DNA of 64,000 nucleotides, taken from the NCBI RefSeq assembly GCF_026240945.1, contig NZ_JAPFPY010000027.1, forward strand, positions 1-64,000, in the 5' to 3' direction. Positions within the stretch are counted from its first letter, which is position 1; every line of letters starts with the position of its first letter. The stretch is from Mycolicibacterium sp. J2 (GTDB lineage Bacteria; Actinomycetota; Actinomycetes; Mycobacteriales; Mycobacteriaceae). The position numbers were made by a program, and so were the translations under genes. Below, in pieces: positions 37,483 through 45,868 of this stretch. The notes beneath the pieces were generated by a model. That model had not been told where the DNA came from and searched no databases. It was given only the letters and a program-made list of their open reading frames with translations.

Positions 37483-37524
37483 ACTCGGCTATCGATTAGA
37501 TAAGCTTCGTGATATAGATACGGG

Positions 37525-38010
37525 GTGGAATCGCCCAGGTCCGACGACGACGCACGAGAGTGCATCGGCCGGTTACTGGACGACGCCACGGACCTGACCG
37601 CGCGGTTCCTCTCTGATCGGACGGAACTCAGCGCCTCCGCCGCCTACGCCATGCACCGGGTTTCCCTGGAGGGACCGATCAGGCTGACCGCGCTGGCCGC
37701 CAAGGAAGGCGTGAGCCAGCCGTCGATGACACAGCTGATGCAACGCCTGGAACGGGCCGATCTGGTGGCGCGCGTTCCGGACCCCGATGACGGGCGGGCC
37801 TGCCTGATCGCGATCACCGAGCAGGGGCAGGCGTTGCTCGACAATCGCCGGCGCACGCGCCGAAAGCGCCTGCAGCAGTTCCTGGCGAGCTTGTCGCCGG
37901 AAGATGAACACGCGCTGACGCTGGCCGCCAGCGTCGCAAGCCCGATCCTGGCCAGACTGACCACGGACGCGGACTCGGCGACAGGACCAGATGTGGCCAC
38001 AGACTCCTGA
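37525..38010 (+). CDS. MarR-family repressor, next to mmpS-mmpL
   Basis: 161 residues, GTG start with a TATAGAT-like -10 just upstream, so leaderless transcription is possible. Winged helix-turn-helix: LTALAAKEGVSQPSMTQLMQRLERADLVAR followed by the wing PDPDDGRACLIAIT. It lies 47 bases upstream of mmpS in the same direction. The M. tuberculosis repressor Rv0678 similarly controls mmpS5-mmpL5, so this gene is the likely repressor of the downstream exporter. The inducer is unknown. Confidence 0.88.
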   Translation: MESPRSDDDARECIGRLLDDATDLTARFLSDRTELSASAAYAMHRVSLEGPIRLTALAAKEGVSQPSMTQLMQRLERADLVARVPDPDDGRACLIAITEQGQALLDNRRRTRRKRLQQFLASLSPEDEHALTLAASVASPILARLTTDADSATGPDVATDS

Positions 38011-38057
38011 CGGCACCGCCGTCGATACGACTGATTGAACGGGCGAAAGAGGTTGGG

Positions 38058-38510
38058 GTGAAAAAGGTTGCAGTCGGCCGCGGGCTGAAGAAGATATGGA
38101 TCCCGGTGGTCCTAGTCATCGTGCTGGCCGTCTCGGGCCTGGTGGTCTCGCGGCTGCACAAGATGTTCGGGTCGCAGGACCTGAACGCCAACGCCGGCGC
38201 CGGTATCGAGATCGTCCAGTTCAACCCCAAGGTGCTGGTCTACGAGGTGTACGGGGCGCCGGGCACCTCAGCTGAAATCAGCTATTTCGACCCGGACGCC
38301 AACGTGCATTCGGTCAGCGCGCCGCTGCCGTGGTCGGTCACCCTGTCGACCACGCTGCCGACGGTCAGCGCGAACTTGATGGCGCGCAGCGACAGTCAAT
38401 CCAGCGGCGATGCGATCGGTTGCCGCGTCACCGTCAACGGCACTGTCCGTGAGGAGCAGAGCGCCAATGGCGTCAACGCCCAGACCTACTGCCTGGTGAA
38501 GTCCGCATGA
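38058..38510 (+). CDS. MmpS-family accessory protein
   Basis: 150 residues, GTG start. A basic N-terminus (KKVAVGRGLKKIW), one transmembrane helix (IPVVLVIVLAVSGLVV) and a periplasmic beta-sandwich domain with VVYEVYGAPGTSAEISYFD-like sequence; two Cys near the end can form a disulfide. MmpS proteins act with the RND-type MmpL partner. Its stop overlaps the mmpL start as ATGA. Most similar by eye to MmpS4/5. Confidence 0.9.
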   Translation: MKKVAVGRGLKKIWIPVVLVIVLAVSGLVVSRLHKMFGSQDLNANAGAGIEIVQFNPKVLVYEVYGAPGTSAEISYFDPDANVHSVSAPLPWSVTLSTTLPTVSANLMARSDSQSSGDAIGCRVTVNGTVREEQSANGVNAQTYCLVKSA

Positions 38511-41395
38511 CCACAACCGAATCCACCGGCACGGCGAAACGGCCTGCCTTCCCGCGCCTGATCCGCATCCTTGCCTGGCCGATCGTCCTGGTGTGGATCG
38601 TGATTGCCGTCGTGGTGAACGTGATCGCACCCCAGCTCGAGGTGGTCGGCGAGCTCCACGCCGCACCGATGGCTCCCGAGGACGCGCCGTCCATGCAGGC
38701 GATGAAGCTGATGGGCGCGAACTTCAAGGAGTTCAACTCCAACAGCACCATCATGGTCGTCATCGAAGGCCAGCAGCCGCTGGGCCCCGATGCGCACAAG
38801 TACTACGACGAGATCATCCACAAGCTGCAGCAGGATCCCGAACACATCCAGCACATCCAGGACTTCTGGGGTGACACGCTGACCGCGGCCGGTGCCCAAA
38901 GTGCCGACGGCAAAGCGTCTTACGTGATGATCAACCTCGCCGGCGAGCAGGGCATGACGTTGGCCAACGAGGGAGTGGACGCGGTCCGCAAGGTCATCGA
39001 GGAGACCAAAGCCCCGCCAGGGGTCCAGGCCTACGTGGCCGGTCCTGCGGCATTGACCGACGATCTGCACGTCATCGGCAACGCGAGCCTGGCCGAGATC
39101 ACCCTGATCACCCTCGTCGCCATCGCCCTCATGCTGTTGGTGGTCTACCGCTCGATCAGGACCACGCTGGTCCAATTGTTCCTGACCTTCCTGGCCCTGC
39201 TCACCGCCCGCGGCGTCGTCTCGGTACTGGCCACCCACAACGTGTTCGGGCTGACCACCTTCGCGGGCAACATCTTGACCATGCTGGCCATCGCGGCGGC
39301 CACGGACTACGGAATCTTCATCTTCGGCCGGTACCGCGAAGACCGCGGCCTTGGCCTCGATCGCGACGATTCCTACTACGCCACCTTCAAATCCGTCGCA
39401 CCGGTGATCGTCGGTTCCGGACTGACCATCGCCGGAGCCACCTACTGCCTCAGCTTCTGCCGGCTGCCGTACTTCTCCACCATGGGCGCCCCGGTCGCGA
39501 TCGGCATGCTCGTCGTCGTCGCCATCTCGGTCACCCTGGGGCCGGCGGTCCTTCACCTCGGTAGCCGGATCGGCCTGTACGAGTCCAAGCGGCCACCGCA
39601 CAGCAAGTTCTGGCGCAAGGTCGGCACGGCGGTAGTGCGCTGGCCCGCACCGATTTTCGTGGCCAGTCTGTTCGTCGTGCTGATCGGGCTGGTGGCGATC
39701 CCCGGGTACAAACCGGCCTACAACGACCAGTACTACCTACCCAAAGACGCCCCGGTGAACATCGGTTTCGCCGCCGCGGACCGGCACTTCTCGCAGGCCA
39801 GGATGAACCCGGACATCCTGATGGTCGAATCCGACCACGATATGCGTAACCCCGCGGACATGCTGGTGCTGAACAAGATTTCGAGCAATGTGATGCACGC
39901 CGAAGGCATCGCGATGGTGCAGAACATCACCCGGCCGCTGGGTATCCCCATCCAGCACAGCTCGATTCCGTTCCAGACCAGTATTTCCGGCCAGACCAGT
40001 AACCTGAACCTGCCGTTTCAGCGCAAACAGCTTGAGGACCAGTTGCGGATGATCGATGCGACCAATACGTCGATCGACATCCTGAAGAAGCAGTACGCCC
40101 TGTCGCTCGAGCAGACCCAGCTGACCCAGGCCTCGGCTGCCAAATCCCAGGAGCTGCTCCAGGTCACCGAGCAGGTGCGGGACAACATCGCCAACTTCGA
40201 CGACCAGTTCCGGCCGCTGCGCAACTACTTCTACTGGGAGCCGCACTGCTTCGACATCCCGATGTGCGCCGCGGCGCGGTCGGTGTTCGACGCCCTGGAC
40301 GGGATCGACGAGCTGACCGACAAGACGGGCGAGGTGCAGGTCAACACCGACAAGCTGGCCGACCTGGCGCCGAAGCTGACCGCCCTGCTGCCGCAGACCA
40401 TCGCGTCGATGGAAACCAGCCGCGATCTGTCGCTGGCGTCGTACAACTCGCAGAAGGCGCTGATCGACCAGATGCAGGCGATGAACGACACCGCGCTGTC
40501 GATGGGTGCGGCATTCGACGGCGCCAAGAACGACGACTTGTTCTACCTGCCGCCGGAAGCCTTCCAGAATCCCGACTTCGAGCGCGGCCTGAAGATGTTC
40601 CTCTCCCCCGACGGCAAGTCGGCACGCATGTTCATCACCCACCAGACCGACCCGGCGACGGTGGAGGGCATCGCCCGGGTGGAGTCCGAGCGCAAGGCCG
40701 CGCAGGAGGCCTTGAAGATGTCGTCGCTGTCGGACGCCAAGATCTATCTCGGCGGGGTCGCGGCGACGTACAAGGACATGTCCGACGGCGCTCGGTATGA
40801 CCTGCTGATCGCGGTGGTGTCCTCGCTGACGCTGATCTTCATGATCATGCTCATCCTGACTCGCAGCGCGGTGGCCGCGCTCGTGATCGTCGGGACCGCG
40901 GGCAGCTCCATCGCCGCATCGTTCGGTATCTCGGTGCTGCTCTGGCAGGACTTGTTCGGCATCCAGGTGCAGTGGCTGGTCATGTTGATGTCGGTCATCA
41001 TCCTGTTGGCCGTGGGCTCGGACTACAACCTGCTGCTGGTGTCCCGGTTCAAGGACGAAATTCACGCCGGGCTGAAGACGGGCATCATCCGATCCATGGC
41101 CGGCACCGGTGGCGTGGTGACCTCGGCCGGGCTGGTGTTCGCGGCGACGATGGCAGGCATGATGGCCAGCAAGCTGATCGTGCTGGCCCAGATGGGCTCG
41201 ACCATTGCCATCGGCCTGCTGATCGACACGTTCATCGTGCGGTCACTGCTGATGCCGTCCATCGCGACCATGTTGGGCCGTTGGTTCTGGTGGCCGCAGG
41301 TGGTCTACCCGCGCGGTGACTACCAGTTCGTGCCGTACCAGCCGAAGCGTCGCGCCGGTGACGCCGACACCGAGGCCCTGCCCGTTCAGGGCTGA
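38507..41395 (+). CDS. MmpL-family RND transporter
   Basis: 962 residues, about twelve transmembrane helices: one near the N-terminus, a block of five after the first periplasmic domain (about 190-370), then a second periplasmic domain and the remaining helices. The coiled-coil insertion in the second periplasmic loop (RKQLEDQLRMIDATN and following) is typical of MmpL4/MmpL5-type siderophore and drug exporters. Membrane Asp-Tyr pairs (ATDYGIFIFGRYRED and GSDYNLLLVSRFKDE) fit the proton relay. Together with mmpS and MarR this resembles Rv0678-mmpS5-mmpL5. The substrate is not given by context. Confidence 0.92.
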   Translation: MTTTESTGTAKRPAFPRLIRILAWPIVLVWIVIAVVVNVIAPQLEVVGELHAAPMAPEDAPSMQAMKLMGANFKEFNSNSTIMVVIEGQQPLGPDAHKYYDEIIHKLQQDPEHIQHIQDFWGDTLTAAGAQSADGKASYVMINLAGEQGMTLANEGVDAVRKVIEETKAPPGVQAYVAGPAALTDDLHVIGNASLAEITLITLVAIALMLLVVYRSIRTTLVQLFLTFLALLTARGVVSVLATHNVFGLTTFAGNILTMLAIAAATDYGIFIFGRYREDRGLGLDRDDSYYATFKSVAPVIVGSGLTIAGATYCLSFCRLPYFSTMGAPVAIGMLVVVAISVTLGPAVLHLGSRIGLYESKRPPHSKFWRKVGTAVVRWPAPIFVASLFVVLIGLVAIPGYKPAYNDQYYLPKDAPVNIGFAAADRHFSQARMNPDILMVESDHDMRNPADMLVLNKISSNVMHAEGIAMVQNITRPLGIPIQHSSIPFQTSISGQTSNLNLPFQRKQLEDQLRMIDATNTSIDILKKQYALSLEQTQLTQASAAKSQELLQVTEQVRDNIANFDDQFRPLRNYFYWEPHCFDIPMCAAARSVFDALDGIDELTDKTGEVQVNTDKLADLAPKLTALLPQTIASMETSRDLSLASYNSQKALIDQMQAMNDTALSMGAAFDGAKNDDLFYLPPEAFQNPDFERGLKMFLSPDGKSARMFITHQTDPATVEGIARVESERKAAQEALKMSSLSDAKIYLGGVAATYKDMSDGARYDLLIAVVSSLTLIFMIMLILTRSAVAALVIVGTAGSSIAASFGISVLLWQDLFGIQVQWLVMLMSVIILLAVGSDYNLLLVSRFKDEIHAGLKTGIIRSMAGTGGVVTSAGLVFAATMAGMMASKLIVLAQMGSTIAIGLLIDTFIVRSLLMPSIATMLGRWFWWPQVVYPRGDYQFVPYQPKRRAGDADTEALPVQG

Positions 41396-41405
41396 TTGTC
41401 CAGTT

Positions 41406-41442
41406 CGCGGCGGATCCGACCGGGGTGGTCGGACCCGCCGCG
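41406..41442 (+). terminator. Hairpin after mmpL
   Basis: Sixteen-base arms (41406-41421 and 41427-41442) with one mismatch and a GGGGT loop start ten bases after the mmpL stop. No T tract, so the termination type is uncertain. Confidence 0.55.
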
Positions 41443-41505
41443 ACGCTGTTGAGCGATGATCGATGTCGTGGGTTATGACAGTGTCGGCGGGAACGAGGTG
41501 GCGCG

Positions 41506-43347
41506 ATGACGGTGCCTCAGCAACTGACCGATCGTTACGAGCTGGGCGAGATCCTGGGCTTCGGCGGGATGTCGGAGGTGCACCGTGCCCGCGACATCCG
41601 GCTGCACCGTGACGTCGCGATCAAGATTCTGCGCGCCGATCTGGTCCGCGATCCGAGTTTCTACCAGCGGTTTCGCCGGGAGGCCAAGCACACCGCGGCG
41701 CTGAACCACCCGTCGATCGTGGCGGTGTACGACACCGGAGAGGCGCAGACACCCAACGGGAATCTGCCGTTCCTGGTGATGGAGTATGTCGAGGGCCAAA
41801 CGGTCGGCAAGCTGATCCAGCGGCACGGCGCAATGGACCCGCACCGGGCGATCGCGATCATCGGCGAGGTCTGCACGGCGCTGGAGTTCAGCCACAGCCG
41901 CGGGATCGTGCACCGCGATATCAAGCCGGCGAACATCATGATCACCCCGACCGGGGCGGTGAAGGTGATGGACTTCGGGATCGCGCACGCCATGAACGCC
42001 ACCACCGGTGACCGGCTGACCGCGACGTCGGCCGTCGTGGGCACCGCCCAGTACTTCTCCCCCGAGCAAGCCCGCGGCCAGGAGGTCGACGCCCGCACCG
42101 ACGTCTACTCGCTGGGCTGCGTGCTGTACGAAATGCTCACCGGGCAAGCCCTTTTCACTGGTGATACGCCGTTGGCGGTGGCCTACCAGCATGTCCGGGA
42201 ACGACCCGTTCCACCGTCGCAGCGGCGCGCGGGCATCTCCCCCGACCTCGACGCCGTGGTGCTCAAGGCACTGGCCAAGAAGCCCGACAAGCGTTATCAG
42301 AGCGCCGCCGAACTGCACGCCGACCTGCTGCGTGTCGGCAGCGGGAACGCACCGCAGGCACCGGTGTCACCGCCGGCCGACACCGACGAGACTCCGGCGA
42401 CACACGATCCGAGCCCGCACACCCTGCAGATGCCGGTCCAGGAGCGCCGCGGCCCATCGCGGCGCTGGCTGATCGGCGGTGCGCTCGCGGCGGTCGTGCT
42501 GCTGGTGCTCGCCGGTGTGTACATCGTCGGCTCGATGGACCGGGTGCGGGTGCCCGACGTCCACGGCCTCAGCCGCCAGGACGCGGTGAGCCGGTTGCAG
42601 GACCAGGGCCTCAAGCCCCAAGTGGACACCAAACCGGACGGCTCGGTGCACGCCGGCCGGGTGATCGATACCGACCCGTCCGCCGACGCCTCGGTGGCCT
42701 CGGGCAGCGATATCACCCTCAACGTCTCGACCGGACCCGAACAGCGCCGCATCCCCGACGTCGCGACGTTCACCTACGACCAGGCGGTGCGCACCCTGCA
42801 CGACGCCGGGTTCGACAACGTCCGGCGCATGACGCAGCCCTCCAAGGCCGAGGACAAGGACCGCGTGGTCGAGACCATCCCTGCGGCGCAGCAGGATTCG
42901 GCCACCAGCAACGAGATCACCATCGTGATCGGTGCCGGCCCTGCGACGCTTCAGGTACCCGATGTGGCAACACAGACCGAGGACCAGGCCAAGCAGATTC
43001 TCGACACCGCGGGATTCACCACAATCCTGCCGATACCGACCGACGGCATCCTGCCTGCGGGTCAGGTGATCGGCACCGATCCACCGGCGGGCGCCTCCGC
43101 AGCGCCGGACGCGCCGATCACCGTCAAGGTGTCCCGCGGGAACCAGTTCGGAATGCCCGATGTGCGGACCTACCTGTACACCGACCTGGTCCCCTACCTC
43201 GCCACCTTCGGCTTCACCGGGCGCCTGGACAAGGGACCCGATATCGATGCCGGCCCCGGGAACCGCAACAAGGTGGTGCAGCAGGATCCGCCGCCCGGTA
43301 CCCCCGTCAACCGGGACGGCACCATCACGGTGAACTACGGCTCCTGA
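41506..43347 (+). CDS. PknB-type Ser/Thr kinase with PASTA domains (second copy)
   Basis: 613 residues. An N-terminal kinase domain (about 10-275) has GFGGMSEVHRARD, AIKIL, HRDIKPANIM and MDFGIAH, with an activation loop RLTATSAVVGTAQYFSPEQ carrying the two Thr that are autophosphorylated in PknB. A linker of about 55 residues, one transmembrane helix (about 325-345) and four extracellular PASTA repeats follow (RVPDVHGLSRQDAV, RIPDVATFTYDQAV, QVPDVATQTEDQAK, GMPDVRTYLYTDLV). Canonical pknB sits with pstP-rodA-pbpA-pknA; here the neighbours are mmpL and a small secreted protein, so this is a paralogue. The ligand is probably peptidoglycan fragments. Confidence 0.92.
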   Translation: MTVPQQLTDRYELGEILGFGGMSEVHRARDIRLHRDVAIKILRADLVRDPSFYQRFRREAKHTAALNHPSIVAVYDTGEAQTPNGNLPFLVMEYVEGQTVGKLIQRHGAMDPHRAIAIIGEVCTALEFSHSRGIVHRDIKPANIMITPTGAVKVMDFGIAHAMNATTGDRLTATSAVVGTAQYFSPEQARGQEVDARTDVYSLGCVLYEMLTGQALFTGDTPLAVAYQHVRERPVPPSQRRAGISPDLDAVVLKALAKKPDKRYQSAAELHADLLRVGSGNAPQAPVSPPADTDETPATHDPSPHTLQMPVQERRGPSRRWLIGGALAAVVLLVLAGVYIVGSMDRVRVPDVHGLSRQDAVSRLQDQGLKPQVDTKPDGSVHAGRVIDTDPSADASVASGSDITLNVSTGPEQRRIPDVATFTYDQAVRTLHDAGFDNVRRMTQPSKAEDKDRVVETIPAAQQDSATSNEITIVIGAGPATLQVPDVATQTEDQAKQILDTAGFTTILPIPTDGILPAGQVIGTDPPAGASAAPDAPITVKVSRGNQFGMPDVRTYLYTDLVPYLATFGFTGRLDKGPDIDAGPGNRNKVVQQDPPPGTPVNRDGTITVNYGS

Positions 43348-43372
43348 GGTCGCGCGCGTGACGTCGGCCACA

Positions 43373-43514
43373 TTTATATAGGCCATTTTATACAAGCCCA
43401 GCGTCGCCACGGTTGGCGAAATCGACTGCAGCAGTGATCTTTGGATCGTCCATCACAACTCACAGCAGGCTGATGGACTTTCTGATCGTTACCCTATATA
43501 ACTTCTTGTATAAG
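43373..43514. promoter_or_regulatory. Two AT-rich boxes upstream of small secreted protein
   Basis: At 43373-43396 and 43492-43514 two AT-rich elements each contain CTATATAA-like and CTTGTATAA motifs, in swapped order and opposite orientation. They are the most AT-rich sites in this part of the window and probably a promoter plus regulator sites for the 43588 gene. Confidence 0.4.
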
Positions 43515-43587
43515 AAAGGGCCTGCACAAGGCGGCGCTGACCGCCCGGCCCACGTGAGTTATCGAAAAAATACATAGGGGAACGAAT

Positions 43588-43833
43588 ATGAAGGGTCTGA
43601 CTTTCACGTCCTTGATCGGTGCGGCCGCCAGTGCCGTTGCCCTGGCGGCGTTGGCCGGCACCGCCACGCTGTCGTCGCCGGATATGCACTCGGCGGCGGG
43701 CATGGAGACCGGTGTCACCGTGACGAACACCCCAGGCGCCCCAGCCGAGGTACGCCCTCCGATGATGAGCGCGGCACCGCAGATCACCGGTCCGGCGCCG
43801 CTGCCCACCGAAGAGCAGGGCCTGCCGGGCTAA
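43588..43833 (+). CDS. Small secreted protein of unknown function
   Basis: 81 residues. A signal peptide (MKGLTFTSLIGAAASAVALAALAGTATLS) is followed by a Pro/Ala/Met-rich mature part of about 50 residues without Cys. GGGGAA lies upstream at suitable distance. No family recognised. The long, AT-rich upstream region suggests strong or regulated expression. The stop overlaps the convergent CopD-CtaG gene by four bases. Confidence 0.65.
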   Translation: MKGLTFTSLIGAAASAVALAALAGTATLSSPDMHSAAGMETGVTVTNTPGAPAEVRPPMMSAAPQITGPAPLPTEEQGLPG

Positions 43834-45845
43834 CCGCGGCCCGTCTCCTGGTCGGCCAGCTTGGCCAGCATCGCGTTATAGGCGGCCAGGTCGGCGTCCT
43901 CGTCCCGGTCGGCCGCCCGATCGAGGCGCTTGGCCGTGCGGTCGTCGCTGCGCCGCCACTGGATCAGCAACGCCAGCATGACCAGCACCAGCGGCACCTC
44001 ACCGGCCGACCAGGCAATTCCGCCGCCCAGACGCTGGTCGGCGAGCAGATCGGTGTGCCACGGCAGCTGTAGCGATTTGTAGAAGCTCTCGGCCATCACC
44101 GTCTGGGTGCCCATCAGCACCACGCCGAAGAAGGCGTGCAGCGGCAGTGAGCCGAACACCACGCCCAACTTGGCCAGCGCCGGAATGGGCCGTGGGGTGG
44201 GATCGATTCCGATGACGACCCAGTAGAACAGGTAGCCGGACAGCAGGAAGTGCAGGTTCATCGCCACGTGAGCGGCATGGATCCCGGCCACCGCGTCGAA
44301 GATGCCGCCGAAGTACAGGCCATAGAAACCACCGACGAACAAGGCGGTGGCCACGAACGGGTTGGTGAGCACCTGGGACACCCGGCTGTGCAGTGCTGCC
44401 AGTAGCCATTCCCGTGGGCCCGGCGGAGACCCACGACCGGCGGTCGGCAACGCACGCAGCGCCAGCGTCACCGGGGCCCCGAGCACCAGCAGCACAGGGG
44501 ACAGCATCGACAGCAGCATGTGCGCGCCCATGTGCATGCTGAACATGGCAGGCATGTAGCGGCCCAAGCCCGACGATGTCGCGAACAGCAGTACCGCGCA
44601 GCCGCACAGCCAGGCGATGGTCCGGCCGACCGGCCAGGCATCCCCACGCCGACGCAGCCGGATCACCCCGGCGACATAGAGGGCGGCGAACAGGATGGCT
44701 GCGGTGCCGAAGATGAGGTCGAATCGCCAGTCGAACAGGATGCGCGCCACCGTCGGCGGTCCGGCCAGGTCGTAGCCGATCTCCACCGCGGTGACCGACG
44801 GGTTGGCAACCGGGGGCGGTGGCGGCGGTGTGCGGCCCAGCGCGACGGCAATACCGAAGGTGATGCCGAACACCAGCGACTCGATCAACGCCAGCCGGAG
44901 GAGCGGTCGCCGGTTCTCCGGATCGCGAGCCAAGGCCCGCACCGCACTACGCCGCTGCGCGTATCCGAGCGCCCCGAGCACCAGCAGAGCAGCCACCTTG
45001 CCGAGGATCAGCCAGCCGTAGCTGCTGTGCAGCAGGTCGCCCGGCCGCATCCGGACGAAGGCGTTGATGACGCCCGAGAACCCCATCGCAACGAAACAGC
45101 ACAGGGCGATCGCCGAAAACCGGCGCGCGGCCAGGTCGGTGTGGGCGCCGCCACGGATCGCCAACGCCCACAGCGCCAACAGCCCGCCGGCCCACACCAC
45201 CCCGGCAACGAGGTGGATGAACAGACTGTTGGTGGCCAGGTCATGGGAACCGCCTGCCGAGGAATGCCCCGACAACGCCAGCGGCACCAGGGTGAACACG
45301 GCCCCGGCGCACAACACCGGCGTCCACGCCCACCGCAGCACCGGGATGCTCACGATGGTGACCACCGCGGCGAACAGGGCGGTCCACCGCCAGGTGCCCG
45401 CGGTCTCGACCAGGCCGGCAACCGACCAGATGTCGGCCAATCCGAGCTTGCTGAACAACGGTTGGCCGGTGATATCGGACACCGTCAGCGGCACCAGCAG
45501 TACCGCGCACACCGTCCAGATGCCCGACGCGAGGGTGCCCGCCCGCAGCGCGCGGTACCCCGCGACATCGAGCACTCCGCTGGCCTGCGGCGGCACCAGA
45601 AATGCCGCCAGCAGGAACGAACCGACGGCGACGGCGGCGGCGATCTCCGCCGCCGCCCGCACGAACGGCAGGCCGTAGGTGGTCACCGGGCCGGGATCGG
45701 GCAGGCCGGTGGCAGTCAGCGCATCGGCCAGCGACAACCCGCCCAACCCGGCTGCGACGGCGCCGGCCAGCACGGCGACACCGAACAGGACGGGCCATGC
45801 GGCGCCGCGCGGAGCGGGCGTCCTCGCTGAGGGGGTGGACGTCAT
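43830..45845 (-). CDS. CopD-CtaG fusion membrane protein (Rv0102-like)
   Basis: 671 residues with about 15-16 hydrophobic segments. The N-terminal half (about 1-320) resembles CopD-type copper resistance permeases (FIHLVAGVVWAGGLLALWALA). The C-terminal half is the CtaG_Cox11-type caa3 oxidase assembly domain (SMHMGAHMLLSMLSPVLLVLGAP, GIHAAHVAMNLHFLLSGYLFYW), with many His and Met that could bind copper. Probably delivers or handles copper for cytochrome oxidase. In M. tuberculosis the homologue sits elsewhere, so its place here marks an accessory block. Ends by overlapping the small secreted gene. Confidence 0.87.
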   Translation of the reverse strand: MTSTPSARTPAPRGAAWPVLFGVAVLAGAVAAGLGGLSLADALTATGLPDPGPVTTYGLPFVRAAAEIAAAVAVGSFLLAAFLVPPQASGVLDVAGYRALRAGTLASGIWTVCAVLLVPLTVSDITGQPLFSKLGLADIWSVAGLVETAGTWRWTALFAAVVTIVSIPVLRWAWTPVLCAGAVFTLVPLALSGHSSAGGSHDLATNSLFIHLVAGVVWAGGLLALWALAIRGGAHTDLAARRFSAIALCCFVAMGFSGVINAFVRMRPGDLLHSSYGWLILGKVAALLVLGALGYAQRRSAVRALARDPENRRPLLRLALIESLVFGITFGIAVALGRTPPPPPPVANPSVTAVEIGYDLAGPPTVARILFDWRFDLIFGTAAILFAALYVAGVIRLRRRGDAWPVGRTIAWLCGCAVLLFATSSGLGRYMPAMFSMHMGAHMLLSMLSPVLLVLGAPVTLALRALPTAGRGSPPGPREWLLAALHSRVSQVLTNPFVATALFVGGFYGLYFGGIFDAVAGIHAAHVAMNLHFLLSGYLFYWVVIGIDPTPRPIPALAKLGVVFGSLPLHAFFGVVLMGTQTVMAESFYKSLQLPWHTDLLADQRLGGGIAWSAGEVPLVLVMLALLIQWRRSDDRTAKRLDRAADRDEDADLAAYNAMLAKLADQETGRG

Positions 45846-45868
45846 CCCTCCAGCGTATGGGGTGGCCT

